Assembly: GCF_051251085.1 (NCBI RefSeq)
Contig: NZ_JBPCZH010000003.1
Coordinates: 248,001-312,000 of the forward strand
Length of the DNA stretch: 64,000 nucleotides
Direction: 5' to 3'
Origin: Cernens ardua
GTDB taxonomy: Bacteria > Pseudomonadota > Gammaproteobacteria > Pseudomonadales > Halomonadaceae
Below, one piece after another: positions 27,910-36,737 of this stretch. Position 1 is the stretch's first letter, and every line of letters begins with the position of its first letter. Both the position numbers and the translations under genes were made by a program. The notes below the pieces were generated by a model, which worked only from the letters and a program-made list of their open reading frames with translations, had not been told where the DNA came from and made no database searches.

Positions 27910-28049
27910 TCAAATATCCTTTTTACATCCATGAACCGATAATCAAGGCACTCTAGCACCCCACCAAATGACATGAAATGCGTAATCAGCGCTGATGTTC
28001 CATCTCAAAGTTTATCGGCCTGAGCGGCTGACAAAGATCAGCGAAAACA

Positions 28050-28691
28050 TCACTTCTTCGGTTCAACCGCTTTGTCATTAAGGGTATACAAGCCAGTAAG
28101 GCTCGCTTTCCCCAGCACATTCACTTGATCTAGTGCAACCAATACGTTCTGACTAGTGGGTGCGCCTTCTACGGGCAAATGTTTGGCATCGATGGCATAC
28201 ACCGTGAAGGTATAACGATGCACCAGCTCATCATTCCAGGGGGGGCATGGACCATCGTAACCGAAATAGGTACCTGCCATATCAGGGTTACCCGCCATAA
28301 AATCCGTATAGTTATTGATACCATGCTGGAAACCTTGCGGTGCCTCTGGGCCCTCTTTTCCTTTTAGGGTGACACCGTTTGATTGAGCTCCTTCTTCGAT
28401 ACTCTGTACATTGGCGGGGATATTCCATAGCAACCAGTGATAAAAATCGACACGAGGCAGTGAGGCAGAAATGACTTTCCCCTCCTGATTAACATCGTCA
28501 ATAACACTGGGGACATCCGGATCATGGCACAAGATCACAAACGATTCGGTTCCTTCTGGTATATCGCTCCAGGCAAGCTGTGGATTGCGGTCGCTGGACA
28601 GAGCAAAGTGATTTTTCGTATCGGGAACGGCAAAAGCCAGTGGACCGGGGATATACTCACCTTCGGAAAAGTTGTGGCTGGTCAGCTTCAT
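28050..28691 (-). CDS. YbhB/YbcL-family (PEBP-like) protein
   Basis: 213 residues of the phosphatidylethanolamine-binding/Raf-kinase-inhibitor-like superfamily. Key motifs: PQLAWSDIPEGTESFVILCHDPDVP, FYHWLLWNIPANVQSIEEG and YFGYDGPCPPWNDELVHRYTFTVYAID, forming the anion-binding pocket. No signal peptide, so cytoplasmic. The biological role of bacterial members is not firmly known. AAAGGAG ribosome site. Single gene. Confidence 0.92.
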   Translation of the reverse strand: MKLTSHNFSEGEYIPGPLAFAVPDTKNHFALSSDRNPQLAWSDIPEGTESFVILCHDPDVPSVIDDVNQEGKVISASLPRVDFYHWLLWNIPANVQSIEEGAQSNGVTLKGKEGPEAPQGFQHGINNYTDFMAGNPDMAGTYFGYDGPCPPWNDELVHRYTFTVYAIDAKHLPVEGAPTSQNVLVALDQVNVLGKASLTGLYTLNDKAVEPKK

Positions 28692-29094
28692 TGAAAACTC
28701 CTTTAAAAGGCAAAACCCTGACAGGCAAACCGGGTAAAATATAAAATGATGTATCTATGGTAATTTTGCCGGGCAGGAAGATAAAGAAAATAAAAGCAGG
28801 AAACACTCAACTACATTCACATGTTCAGCACTAAAAAAGCGAAAATTACTGTCTAATTTATGACAAACATACAACAAATGTATTAAATATTGGCTTTTTG
28901 TGCATTTGATGCTTGACGGTATGCCTTCCAAGGGGCAGGATGCTAATCAGGTTACAAGAATTATTCAGCAAGACCTCGGAAATCCACTTTGGATTCCCGA
29001 AATTGGGTGAATATCCTTGTCGGCCTTATCACTCGGGTAACACCCGGCATTATGCAAAGAAACAAGCGCTTTATGCGTGACTAAGGAACATCGA
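28692..29094 (+). other. Intergenic region with the cold-shock gene leader
   Basis: No protein recognised. AT-rich on the left; TTGACG near 28913 could be a -35 element for the downstream gene, giving a leader of about 150 bases, typical of cspA-type mRNAs, but the -10 is not clear. No named structure was confirmed. Confidence 0.35.
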
Positions 29095-29298
29095 ATGGCA
29101 ACTGGTACTGTCAAATGGTTTAACGACGCCAAAGGCTTCGGCTTCATTTCTCCGGACGACGGCGGTGATGATCTGTTTGCCCACTTCTCCGAAATTCAGG
29201 CTGATGGCTTTAAATCCCTCCAGGATGGTCAGAAAGTCTCTTTCGACGTGACTCAAGGTCGTAAAGGCCTGCAGGCATCCAACATCAAACCGATCTAA
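29095..29298 (+). CDS. Cold-shock domain protein (CspA family)
   Basis: 67-residue single-strand RNA/DNA-binding OB-fold protein. VKWFNDAKGFGFI carries RNP1 (KGFGFI) and DLFAHF is RNP2. ATG 29095 with AAGGA upstream gives the standard length; the upstream ATG/ACG-frame start at 29077 is rejected. Long leader and immediate terminator, typical of Csp genes. Confidence 0.96.
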   Translation: MATGTVKWFNDAKGFGFISPDDGGDDLFAHFSEIQADGFKSLQDGQKVSFDVTQGRKGLQASNIKPI

Positions 29299-29340
29299 CT
29301 TCCTCGCTGCTTTAGCAGCCGGATGACAGATTCTATAGAA

Positions 29341-29369
29341 ACAGTCCGTTTATAACGGACTGTTTTTTT
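29341..29369 (+). terminator. Rho-independent terminator of the cold-shock gene
   Basis: Perfect 10-base stem ACAGTCCGTT/AACGGACTGT with a 3-base loop, followed by a T run; begins 42 bases after the stop codon. Confidence 0.93.
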
Positions 29370-29481
29370 ATGCATTCTGTTTATTATCTTTGGCCAGCAC
29401 GCTCCAACAAACGTATTTCTTACTAAGCGCTACCTACTGCCATAAGCAGCTTGCCTGTTATTTTCTTCCCGGACTTCTCAA

Positions 29482-31857
29482 TCAGGACGATAATTGCCAC
29501 CATACCGGTAATAGCGCCCGGATATTGGATTCGGCAAAGCGATCATCAATCAGCCATAACTGGCCAATATCCTGTTCACTACGAATGACTCGACCCGCCG
29601 CCTGAATCACCTTTGTCATCCCCGGATACAGATACGCAAAGCGATAGCCCATGTCGCCAGCACCAGACACTTGGCCCGCGTTCCACCCTCTATCTTCTGA
29701 AGCATTCGCTCCAAACAGGGAGGTTAGCTGTTCCTTCAACGCCTGATTGAAAGGATTAAATTGGGGAAGTCCCAATGTCGCAACAAAAGCGCCCACCAAT
29801 CGATTACCGGGTAAATCTATTCCCTCTCCGAATACTCCCCCCAGTACCGCGAATCCAATACCCACACCGTCTTGCTCGAAACGATTAATGAAATCACGTC
29901 GGGCTGTTTCATCCATATAACGATGCTGTTTCCATACAGGAATCGTCGGCGCGGCAGTTTCCAAATACTCAGCTACTTGCTGGAGATAATCAAAACTGCT
30001 GAAGAAAGCTAGATAATTACCCTGTTGCTGTTCGAAAGCATACTGAATCAACGTCGCTATCGGCTGAATGGAAGAGTGACGATCCCGATAACGTGTCGAG
30101 ATATTTCGAACAAGGTGTACCTTTAACTGGCTCGATTTGAAGGGTGAATCAATCTCTTTCCAAACCGTATCAGTCGGCAATCCAAGTAACAGCCGATAAT
30201 ATTCGCCTGTTATCAGCGTGGCGGAAAACAGTACCGAGGTATGTGTTGCCTCAAAACGGGGTGCAAGATAAGGCGCGGGCACATTGTTTTTGAGCCTCAA
30301 GACCGGATAACGCTCATCCCTGCGTGAATATTCAACTTCATACTGGAAGAAGCGCGGGTCATGTATTTCATGAACGCGCAGGAAATGCAGCATTTCCAGA
30401 TAAAGGGACATCAACCCCGAATCCAGAGGCTGATCAGGTTGGTCAGCCAGTCGCTCGCCTATACGCGCCGTAAGAGAAAGCATCTCTGAAATAAGCGCCG
30501 ATGGCATTTGAGGTAGTAACCCGGCCTTTTCAGGTTTCCCGTGTTGAGATGTGCTGTTGGGTGTTCCATTGCCGAGCTCTACCTGTACAGACTCACGTAA
30601 TATTTTCAGTAACCGTTGAAAGCTACGTGCAAACCCCTTGGGAGCCTCCCGTGCCACTTGTTTGATGGCATATCCACTGAGTTCCGCCGAGAACATGAGC
30701 CGACCACGTTCCACCATGTTATGCGCTTCGTCCAATAGCGTTGCAACGCGCCAGTTCAGTTGCCGGGACAGCGCAAAGAGCATACCGCCAAGCCCAAAGT
30801 AGTGGTTATAGTCGCCAACTGAAACATCGGCCCAACGAGCCATCTCCTGACCGAAATAATAAGGGCAAATATCTGACTTGAGCGCAATGGCACGCAGGGT
30901 TGCCGCATCCAGCACAGCGCCTTTCAACTGAACGTATCTGACAGCCACTTTCCTTGCCTGAGGCACGCGATCGTAAAAACCCCTGGCGAGCGGGCAACTC
31001 TCCCCATGACAGGCCAGGTCGGGATGTTCACAACTCCGCTCACGCGCAATCAACTCGACACCACGAATCTTTTCCTGAGCGAACAACCCTTGATTGATCA
31101 TATCAAGAGCATCAATCGCCAACTGTCGACCCGTTGTTTTTGCAGTAAGAAAAAAAATACGATCAAGACGGCTGTCAGGCATCGCCTTGAGTAAGGGAAA
31201 AAGTGTTCCGAGCGTTTTACCCAGGCCCGTAGGCGCCTGCAACATCAAGGTACGTTGAAGTCTGGCTGCCTTGTATACCGATTCAGCCAGATCCCTCTGC
31301 CCCTGCCTGAAGGCCGGTTTTGGGAAAGCAAGTATGTTCAATGCTTCTGTACGTTTCGAAACATGCGCCGCTTCCTGCCGAGCCCACATCAGAAATTTCT
31401 TGCACAGTGAATTGAAAAAAATTTCCAAAGACTGGCGTGAGTATTTTTCAACCAACGGGGTTTCACGTTCCCGATCGACATCGAAATAAATGAGTGCCAG
31501 TTCTATGTTTTCAAGGCCAAAATGCTCACAAGCCAGAAAGCCATACACTTTAAGCTGCGCCCAGTGTAAAACACGATGGTTTGCAGGTTGGCGCTCCAGC
31601 AATCCACGATGTGTCTTTACTTCTTCGAGGCGTTTTTTGCGAGGATCATAGCCGTCTGCCCGACCACTTATTTGTAAATCGTCGAACTCTCCTTTTAGAG
31701 GAAGCTCACTCATGTATTCGTCATCTCGACGAGACGCTACCAGGGCATGACCTTCGATCCCTTCGAGCGCAGTAGGGGACGGCGTAAAGCGCAGGTCGAG
31801 GTCCCCCTCCTTGGCGACAAACTCGCAAAGCGCTCTGACGGCGATACGAAAGCCCAC
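29482..31857 (-). CDS. XPD/DinG-type helicase with N-terminal PD-(D/E)XK nuclease-like domain
   Basis: 791-residue superfamily 2 helicase. Residues 1-160 look like a Cas4/RecB-type PD-(D/E)XK fold: GRADGYD (D68), EVK (79-81), and Q101/Y105 in WAQLKVY. The helicase has Walker A APTGLGKT (208-215), four cysteines C276, C283, C288, C331 placed as the XPD Fe-S cluster, DEAH 376-379, and C-terminal VLFSATL...FGEGIDLPG...QAAGRVIRSEQD. It should unwind 5'-3' like XPD/DinG. GTG 31857 overlaps by one base the stop of the FAN1-like gene upstream, with AAGGAT as ribosome site. The coupling suggests both act on the same DNA lesion. Confidence 0.92.
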   Translation of the reverse strand: MGFRIAVRALCEFVAKEGDLDLRFTPSPTALEGIEGHALVASRRDDEYMSELPLKGEFDDLQISGRADGYDPRKKRLEEVKTHRGLLERQPANHRVLHWAQLKVYGFLACEHFGLENIELALIYFDVDRERETPLVEKYSRQSLEIFFNSLCKKFLMWARQEAAHVSKRTEALNILAFPKPAFRQGQRDLAESVYKAARLQRTLMLQAPTGLGKTLGTLFPLLKAMPDSRLDRIFFLTAKTTGRQLAIDALDMINQGLFAQEKIRGVELIARERSCEHPDLACHGESCPLARGFYDRVPQARKVAVRYVQLKGAVLDAATLRAIALKSDICPYYFGQEMARWADVSVGDYNHYFGLGGMLFALSRQLNWRVATLLDEAHNMVERGRLMFSAELSGYAIKQVAREAPKGFARSFQRLLKILRESVQVELGNGTPNSTSQHGKPEKAGLLPQMPSALISEMLSLTARIGERLADQPDQPLDSGLMSLYLEMLHFLRVHEIHDPRFFQYEVEYSRRDERYPVLRLKNNVPAPYLAPRFEATHTSVLFSATLITGEYYRLLLGLPTDTVWKEIDSPFKSSQLKVHLVRNISTRYRDRHSSIQPIATLIQYAFEQQQGNYLAFFSSFDYLQQVAEYLETAAPTIPVWKQHRYMDETARRDFINRFEQDGVGIGFAVLGGVFGEGIDLPGNRLVGAFVATLGLPQFNPFNQALKEQLTSLFGANASEDRGWNAGQVSGAGDMGYRFAYLYPGMTKVIQAAGRVIRSEQDIGQLWLIDDRFAESNIRALLPVWWQLSS

Positions 31858-33899
31858 TAGGTTTTATCCTTCTGTGGTAAGCCCTTCTCCATTGCACCTA
31901 TAGTGGCAGTTGAAGCATGATGCCCAAATTCCTCTGAGGCAGGGGCAATATTCTCTGCGCAATCGGTCAATTCAGCAGTTAGTGTGGGTGGCGTACATTC
32001 CTCGTCTTCAATCCAACTTACCCAGCAGACCTCTATAGGAAAGTCATGTTCCCGTCCATAGGCAATCAGCCGCCGTTGGTTGTCCTGCAAGCGGTCACCC
32101 GGTCCTTTCACCTCAATCATTCGGTATCTCTGTTCATCCGGCCAGAACTGGATAAGATCCGGGAAACCGGTACGGTTATGTTTCAGATCCTGAATCATCC
32201 ATTGAAACCAGACGAAAAGATGCTCGGCAGGGATACAGGTCAATGCCTCTGTGATAAGCGATTCACTCAATGCAGCCCAGAAGACGAAAGGGGAAAGAAC
32301 GCCCTGCTTTTGATGGAAACAATCCAGGATGATCGCCGTGTAACGCCCATCCCGCAGGGACGCAAACCCTTCATCAAAAAGAGGCTTACGCTTCTCGATA
32401 AAATCAGGGCGAAAGAGGTCAACAGGTCCATTATGAAAAGGATGAAAAAAGGCGCCTTGTATAGGCGCATAAATAGCCTTCCAAAAAAGCAGTCCAAAGA
32501 GTGCATTCATCAAAAGATTTTCAACGTAAAAAACTGGCCCTTTTGGCTCACTCAATGCGGTAGCAACGGCCTGTTCGACAGAGGAGTGCTGTCTTGATTG
32601 CAGCTTGAAGGAGATGTCATCAATCTCCGAGGAACGTGTTTTTCTTTTAGCATCGACGAGAAGTGAGCGCCTACTGACATCATGACTATTATTCATGGGC
32701 TCCTTAACCTCCCGCGTGGGTTCTCCAAAGCGCTTGACCAGGCGTGTATAAATACGCCCCAACTGTTGCTCTTCTATCTGATTCAAAGGCAATTTCATGG
32801 CAACACACACGCGCTCGTAAGCTTCTTCCTTACGGTGAAGACGTTCCAATAAACGTAACCATTTCACTTTCGCACCCGGTGCGTCACATTGCGCATACAG
32901 AAATAGTGAATACTCACATGCATTATACTTGGCAGCGGCTTCCGCATATTTGAAAAGGACTCGCTGGCGTCGCTGGTCAATCCATTCCACTGTAATTGGT
33001 GTCAGTAATACCCTCTGGATAACCCAATGGTCCACAGAAGCGTGAGTTGCCCTCAAATAATCCAGCACATCCAGACCGGGCATGGAGATTACTTCATCCG
33101 AATCCAATGCGACGCTACCCATCTCAACTTTTCGATCGACACTGTGACCATCGTATGAGTAACGTGCCGATGAAGCCCCCTCCTCCTCCACCGGCCATCT
33201 ATCCAACAGTGAGCGTTTACTTTCTTCCAGAATCTCATTCAGATACAGACGTACCGCATACACACGCATGTAGGCTTCAATATCTTCACGTTCATGAAAA
33301 CCGCGGGAGTGCTGGTCAAAGTCGACTGATTCATAAGTGCTAAGGCCCAAGTCAGCCAGCACAAATTCGGAAAAATCCTGGCGCATATTGCCGAAAAAAA
33401 TCAGCCTGAGATATTCATACAGGGATGAATCAAGCAGCTTGATCACATGTTCATCGAAATCCGGAGCCCATTCCTCAAATGGTTGACTCTTCGAGTACAT
33501 ACCTTCCAGAGAGGCCATCCATTGGGCTTTCGTAACACCTTTTTCCACAGGTAGAAATTTTTCCAATTCATCGCGCCGAAACAGCACAAAAAGTTCAGCG
33601 AGTGAAAGATCGGGAGTACAGCTCACTAATCCCGCAGATACAAGTTCACGAACTGTTTCTGCAAGGGGTTTGTCATTGGCTATTTCAGGATATGAAAGTT
33701 TCCCCAGTCGAAAAAACTTGCCTTTACGCATAATGAGGCGAACCAGCAGTGCCTGTGCGGGCCCGGACAACTGGCGAAACTGACTGATAAATACACGTTC
33801 GGGGATATTCAGGAGATCATCGTAACGCGTTGATATCCAATCAATCAGGTACTGGAAATTATCCAGATAATAGAGAGGGTCAATATCCGGATGACTCAT
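31857..33899 (-). CDS. FAN1-like VRR-NUC nuclease
   Basis: 680-residue homologue of FAN1, the 5' flap/interstrand-crosslink nuclease. The C-terminal VRR-NUC domain has GFPDLIQFWPDE (D581), EVK (596-598) and a glutamine at about 608, i.e. the PD-(D/E)XK catalytic set. The N-terminal half has the SAP-like RQLSGPAQALLVRLIMRKGKFFRLGKLSYPEI region typical of FAN1, then helical repeats. AAGG ribosome site before the ATG. First gene of a coupled pair with the Fe-S helicase, so replication-associated crosslink or branched-DNA repair is the likely role. Confidence 0.93.
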   Translation of the reverse strand: MSHPDIDPLYYLDNFQYLIDWISTRYDDLLNIPERVFISQFRQLSGPAQALLVRLIMRKGKFFRLGKLSYPEIANDKPLAETVRELVSAGLVSCTPDLSLAELFVLFRRDELEKFLPVEKGVTKAQWMASLEGMYSKSQPFEEWAPDFDEHVIKLLDSSLYEYLRLIFFGNMRQDFSEFVLADLGLSTYESVDFDQHSRGFHEREDIEAYMRVYAVRLYLNEILEESKRSLLDRWPVEEEGASSARYSYDGHSVDRKVEMGSVALDSDEVISMPGLDVLDYLRATHASVDHWVIQRVLLTPITVEWIDQRRQRVLFKYAEAAAKYNACEYSLFLYAQCDAPGAKVKWLRLLERLHRKEEAYERVCVAMKLPLNQIEEQQLGRIYTRLVKRFGEPTREVKEPMNNSHDVSRRSLLVDAKRKTRSSEIDDISFKLQSRQHSSVEQAVATALSEPKGPVFYVENLLMNALFGLLFWKAIYAPIQGAFFHPFHNGPVDLFRPDFIEKRKPLFDEGFASLRDGRYTAIILDCFHQKQGVLSPFVFWAALSESLITEALTCIPAEHLFVWFQWMIQDLKHNRTGFPDLIQFWPDEQRYRMIEVKGPGDRLQDNQRRLIAYGREHDFPIEVCWVSWIEDEECTPPTLTAELTDCAENIAPASEEFGHHASTATIGAMEKGLPQKDKT

Positions 33900-34253
33900 G
33901 GAAACCTTAAGCTCTTAAGTGCACTGTATATAAAAACAGACTAACGCATTACAAGGATGTCTTCTACTGCAATAACCTGTTTCTCCAGAACATTGATACG
34001 TTGTTTCAAGCCCAAGCTACGATAGACACATACAGCGTTGTCATATCCATCAGGCAGGGAAACAGGCACCTTTTTCAACAAGAAATACGGGCCAAAGCAA
34101 ACTGTCGCTTTTTTCGTTGGCAGCAAGCGCATACAATAGCAACGCTATTCAGATTGTATCCCCGTATATGCGTATATTCGATCGTGAGAAAAAGTCGATT
34201 GTAATCTGCCATAATGATGCAATGCGTTTTCATTAACTCTTGGGTTTGCTGCC
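33900..34253. other. Divergent intergenic region between the nuclease and MerR genes
   Basis: Promoter region for two divergent genes. A 63-codon minus-strand frame (33941-34132) has no ribosome site or recognisable family and was not called. No terminator or named operator seen. Confidence 0.4.
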
Positions 34254-34727
34254 ATGACTGACAGCCTGTCGATCTCTGCTCTTGCTCGTGAATTGGGTGT
34301 CACCACCCGCACAATCCGTTTTTATGAAGAACAAGGATTGATAGATCCGGAGCGCCGGGGGCAGGAACGTGTCTATGGACCAGAGGATCGTGCCACGTTG
34401 GAAATGATCCTTCGTGCCAAAAGTCTTGGATTTACATTAGGCGACTGCCATACATTACTTGCGTTGGTGTCACATAGTGAGCGGCATCTGGAACAGCAGG
34501 ATATCCTTAAATATCAGGATGAAATTGCATCCTTGAAGCAACGGCTGGATGAACAACGTGAGGCCATCGATCTTCTAACAAATGCTGTAGATGAAGCCAG
34601 TGAACAACTGACGATGCGTTTGAGTCGCCTTCAACGACCAAAAGCCTTTATTTCCTCTAGCGATCAGCAATTGGATCTGGGCTTTTTGGATGACCACCTT
34701 CCCGAAGAGGATGATTCCAGTACCTGA
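34254..34727 (+). CDS. MerR-family transcriptional regulator (LiuR-like)
   Basis: 157 residues. N-terminal winged HTH ISALARELGVTTRTIRFYEEQGLIDPERRGQERVYGPEDRATLEMILRAKSLGFTLGDC is the MerR signature. A coiled-coil (about residues 85-125) for dimerisation follows. It lacks the metal-binding cysteines of MerR/CueR and most resembles LiuR-type regulators of branched-chain acyl-CoA catabolism. No catabolic operon is adjacent, so the target is unknown; the etf genes are a thematic but unlinked candidate. Confidence 0.9.
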   Translation: MTDSLSISALARELGVTTRTIRFYEEQGLIDPERRGQERVYGPEDRATLEMILRAKSLGFTLGDCHTLLALVSHSERHLEQQDILKYQDEIASLKQRLDEQREAIDLLTNAVDEASEQLTMRLSRLQRPKAFISSSDQQLDLGFLDDHLPEEDDSST

Positions 34728-34866
34728 TAGCAACACCATCAGCAAGGTGCCTGCGGTTGATTATCGCCAAATGGATGGTTTTCATTCGCTCGACTGATTA
34801 GCAAGTCTTCTTCTGTACAACGAATACTTGTACAAATTACTGCCATTAAGCCTCTGCGGAATTTTC

Positions 34867-35697
34867 ATGTTGATTACCAGTGCATCGAATCCTCGTATCA
34901 AAACAATTCGAAAGCTCAAGGATCGAAAATATCGGGAGCAAACGGCCTCGCATTTGGTTGAAGGGATACGTGCCATAGAAGAAGGCCTCGACAATGCAGC
35001 TCCCATAACTACCCTGATTTTCGATGAATCAGCACTGCCACAGTCGAAGGAATTGCAACACCTGTTACACCGCATCCAAACGATAACAGCCTCGCCAGAG
35101 CTTTTACCCACTACAACAGAGGTACTCAGCAGTTTTTCGTCCCGTAGCAACCCACATTTGGCCATCGCCGTCTGTGATCAACGCTGGTTGGCGCTAGAAG
35201 AGATAAAGAGCGAGCCCAACCACGCATGGATCGCGCTGGAAGCTCCACGTGATCCTGGCAATGTGGGTACCATCATTCGTACGGCTGAGGCTGCTGGTGC
35301 CCGCGGCGTTATCCTACTGGATAAATCCTGTGACCCCTATTCGCCAGAGGCCATGCGCGCGAGCACGGGTGCCCTCTTCGGAATATCATTGGTCAAATCC
35401 ACACGAGATACTTTTATAGAATGGGCCAAACAAAGCGCATTTGAACTGGTAGGGACAGGGCTGACACGCAGTCAGGATTATCGTGACCTTTCCTACTCTG
35501 CCCCCACTATTATCGTTATGGGCACGGAAAAGGACGGCATTACCTCTACGCTCGAAAATGCTTGTGATTTTATGGCAAAAATCCCCATGCGTGGAAGGAC
35601 CGACTCGCTGAATCTTTCAATAGCCAGTGGCCTGATGCTATTTGAAGTCATGAATAGAAAAACGGCACATCAAAACCTCTCCACCCATAATATTTGA
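34867..35697 (+). CDS. TrmH/SpoU-family RNA 2'-O-methyltransferase
   Basis: 276 residues. SPOUT-fold methyltransferase using S-adenosylmethionine on rRNA or tRNA ribose. N-terminal substrate-binding domain ITSASNPRIKTIRKLKDRKYRE; catalytic motifs 1-3: PRDPGNVGTIIRTAEAAGARGVILLD, IIVMGTEKDGIT and IPMRGRTDSLNLSIASGLMLFE. ATG 34867 gives the conserved N-terminus; the longer start (34828) adds a hydrophobic leader not seen in the family. Target nucleotide unknown. Confidence 0.93.
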   Translation: MLITSASNPRIKTIRKLKDRKYREQTASHLVEGIRAIEEGLDNAAPITTLIFDESALPQSKELQHLLHRIQTITASPELLPTTTEVLSSFSSRSNPHLAIAVCDQRWLALEEIKSEPNHAWIALEAPRDPGNVGTIIRTAEAAGARGVILLDKSCDPYSPEAMRASTGALFGISLVKSTRDTFIEWAKQSAFELVGTGLTRSQDYRDLSYSAPTIIVMGTEKDGITSTLENACDFMAKIPMRGRTDSLNLSIASGLMLFEVMNRKTAHQNLSTHNI

Positions 35698-35776
35698 AGG
35701 GCTCTCTTCCATAGCTCCACCTCAACATTTTGCGAAGTCGCTTATTTCAACGTAATCGACACACATGTATAAGACA

Positions 35777-35792
35777 TGTTTCACGTGAAACA
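35777..35792. promoter_or_regulatory. parS: parS centromere site 4
   Basis: Perfect TGTTTCACGTGAAACA (18-base palindrome with flanks) in the 281-base gap between the SpoU methyltransferase and HAD phosphatase genes. Confidence 0.93.
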
Positions 35793-35978
35793 TTGAGCCA
35801 TCCGAAGCCAAAACAGATACACTTTCCACAACAATGACTTGTTAAAAGAGAAAATCAGTAATCTTTGCTATGCTAGCTAGAGCGTAATTAGCGCGGACGC
35901 ACGACGAAAAGCCATTTGCCTCACACGGGAAGCCCTCATTAGTTAAACGCCCCCAGGGCAATCAGCAGGAGATCCGGA

Positions 35979-36671
35979 ATGCCCCACAGCAACCATAGCA
36001 ACTCGTCTATCAATGCCTTTATTTTCGATATGGATGGTCTTTTATTAGATTCTGAGACACTGGCAATGGAAGCCCTGGTCGAGGCAGGAAGAGAGCTCGG
36101 CTATGATATGCCTGATGATTTTTGTCGCGGCATGATCGGAGCACCAGCTGACCAATGTAGAAAAATGGTGACGAAATCCTATGGGGAAGATTTCCCTCTT
36201 CATAAATTCTTCGAAACGCAGGAAATCGTATTGCGCCGGATGGTCGATAATGGGCGGCTAGTGACCAAAAAGGGTGTAAACACGTTACTTGATCTTTTGG
36301 ATGAATATAAGATTCCTCGTGCTATAGCGACCTCTTCCAGCCGCTACAGAACAGACCACCACTTGAAACTTGCGGGTATATTTGAGCGCTTTCAATCAAT
36401 TATTACACGCGATGATGTTAGCCAGGGTAAGCCCAATGCTGAACCTTATCTTGCAGCTGCCAGTGCCTTGGGCGTTTCCCCCGCAAATTGTTTGGCTCTG
36501 GAAGATTCCTATAATGGTATACGGGCGGCACACGCAGCTCATATTCGAGTCATCATGGTACCCGACATGCTTCCGCCTACAGAAGAGATGAAAAATACTG
36601 CTTTCCGCATCGAAAACAGTCTGGAAGATGTCGCCGAGTATCTCGCCCCCATACTGAAATCCCAGCAGTAA
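35979..36671 (+). CDS. HAD-family hydrolase (beta-phosphoglucomutase-like)
   Basis: 230 residues. Catalytic FDMDGLLLDSE near residue 17 (DxD), cap helix domain after it, ATSSSRYRTDHHL, and KPNAEPYLAAASALGVSPANCLALEDSYNGIRAAHAA (motifs III-IV). Similar to sugar-phosphate phosphatases or phosphoglucomutases of subclass I; substrate not predictable. AGGAG ribosome site. Convergent with the mannitol-dehydrogenase-family gene, which might share a sugar pathway, but this is only proximity. Confidence 0.92.
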   Translation: MPHSNHSNSSINAFIFDMDGLLLDSETLAMEALVEAGRELGYDMPDDFCRGMIGAPADQCRKMVTKSYGEDFPLHKFFETQEIVLRRMVDNGRLVTKKGVNTLLDLLDEYKIPRAIATSSSRYRTDHHLKLAGIFERFQSIITRDDVSQGKPNAEPYLAAASALGVSPANCLALEDSYNGIRAAHAAHIRVIMVPDMLPPTEEMKNTAFRIENSLEDVAEYLAPILKSQQ

Positions 36672-36737
36672 AATGAAGCTATGTGGACTTTCTGGGCAAA
36701 CATGTCTCACGATTTTTACTAAACCTCATGATTACAA

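Noticed and set aside
33941..34132. 63-codon minus-strand open frame between the nuclease and MerR genes
   Set aside because: No ribosome site, no recognised family, and an overlapping plus-strand frame of similar length; probably chance.
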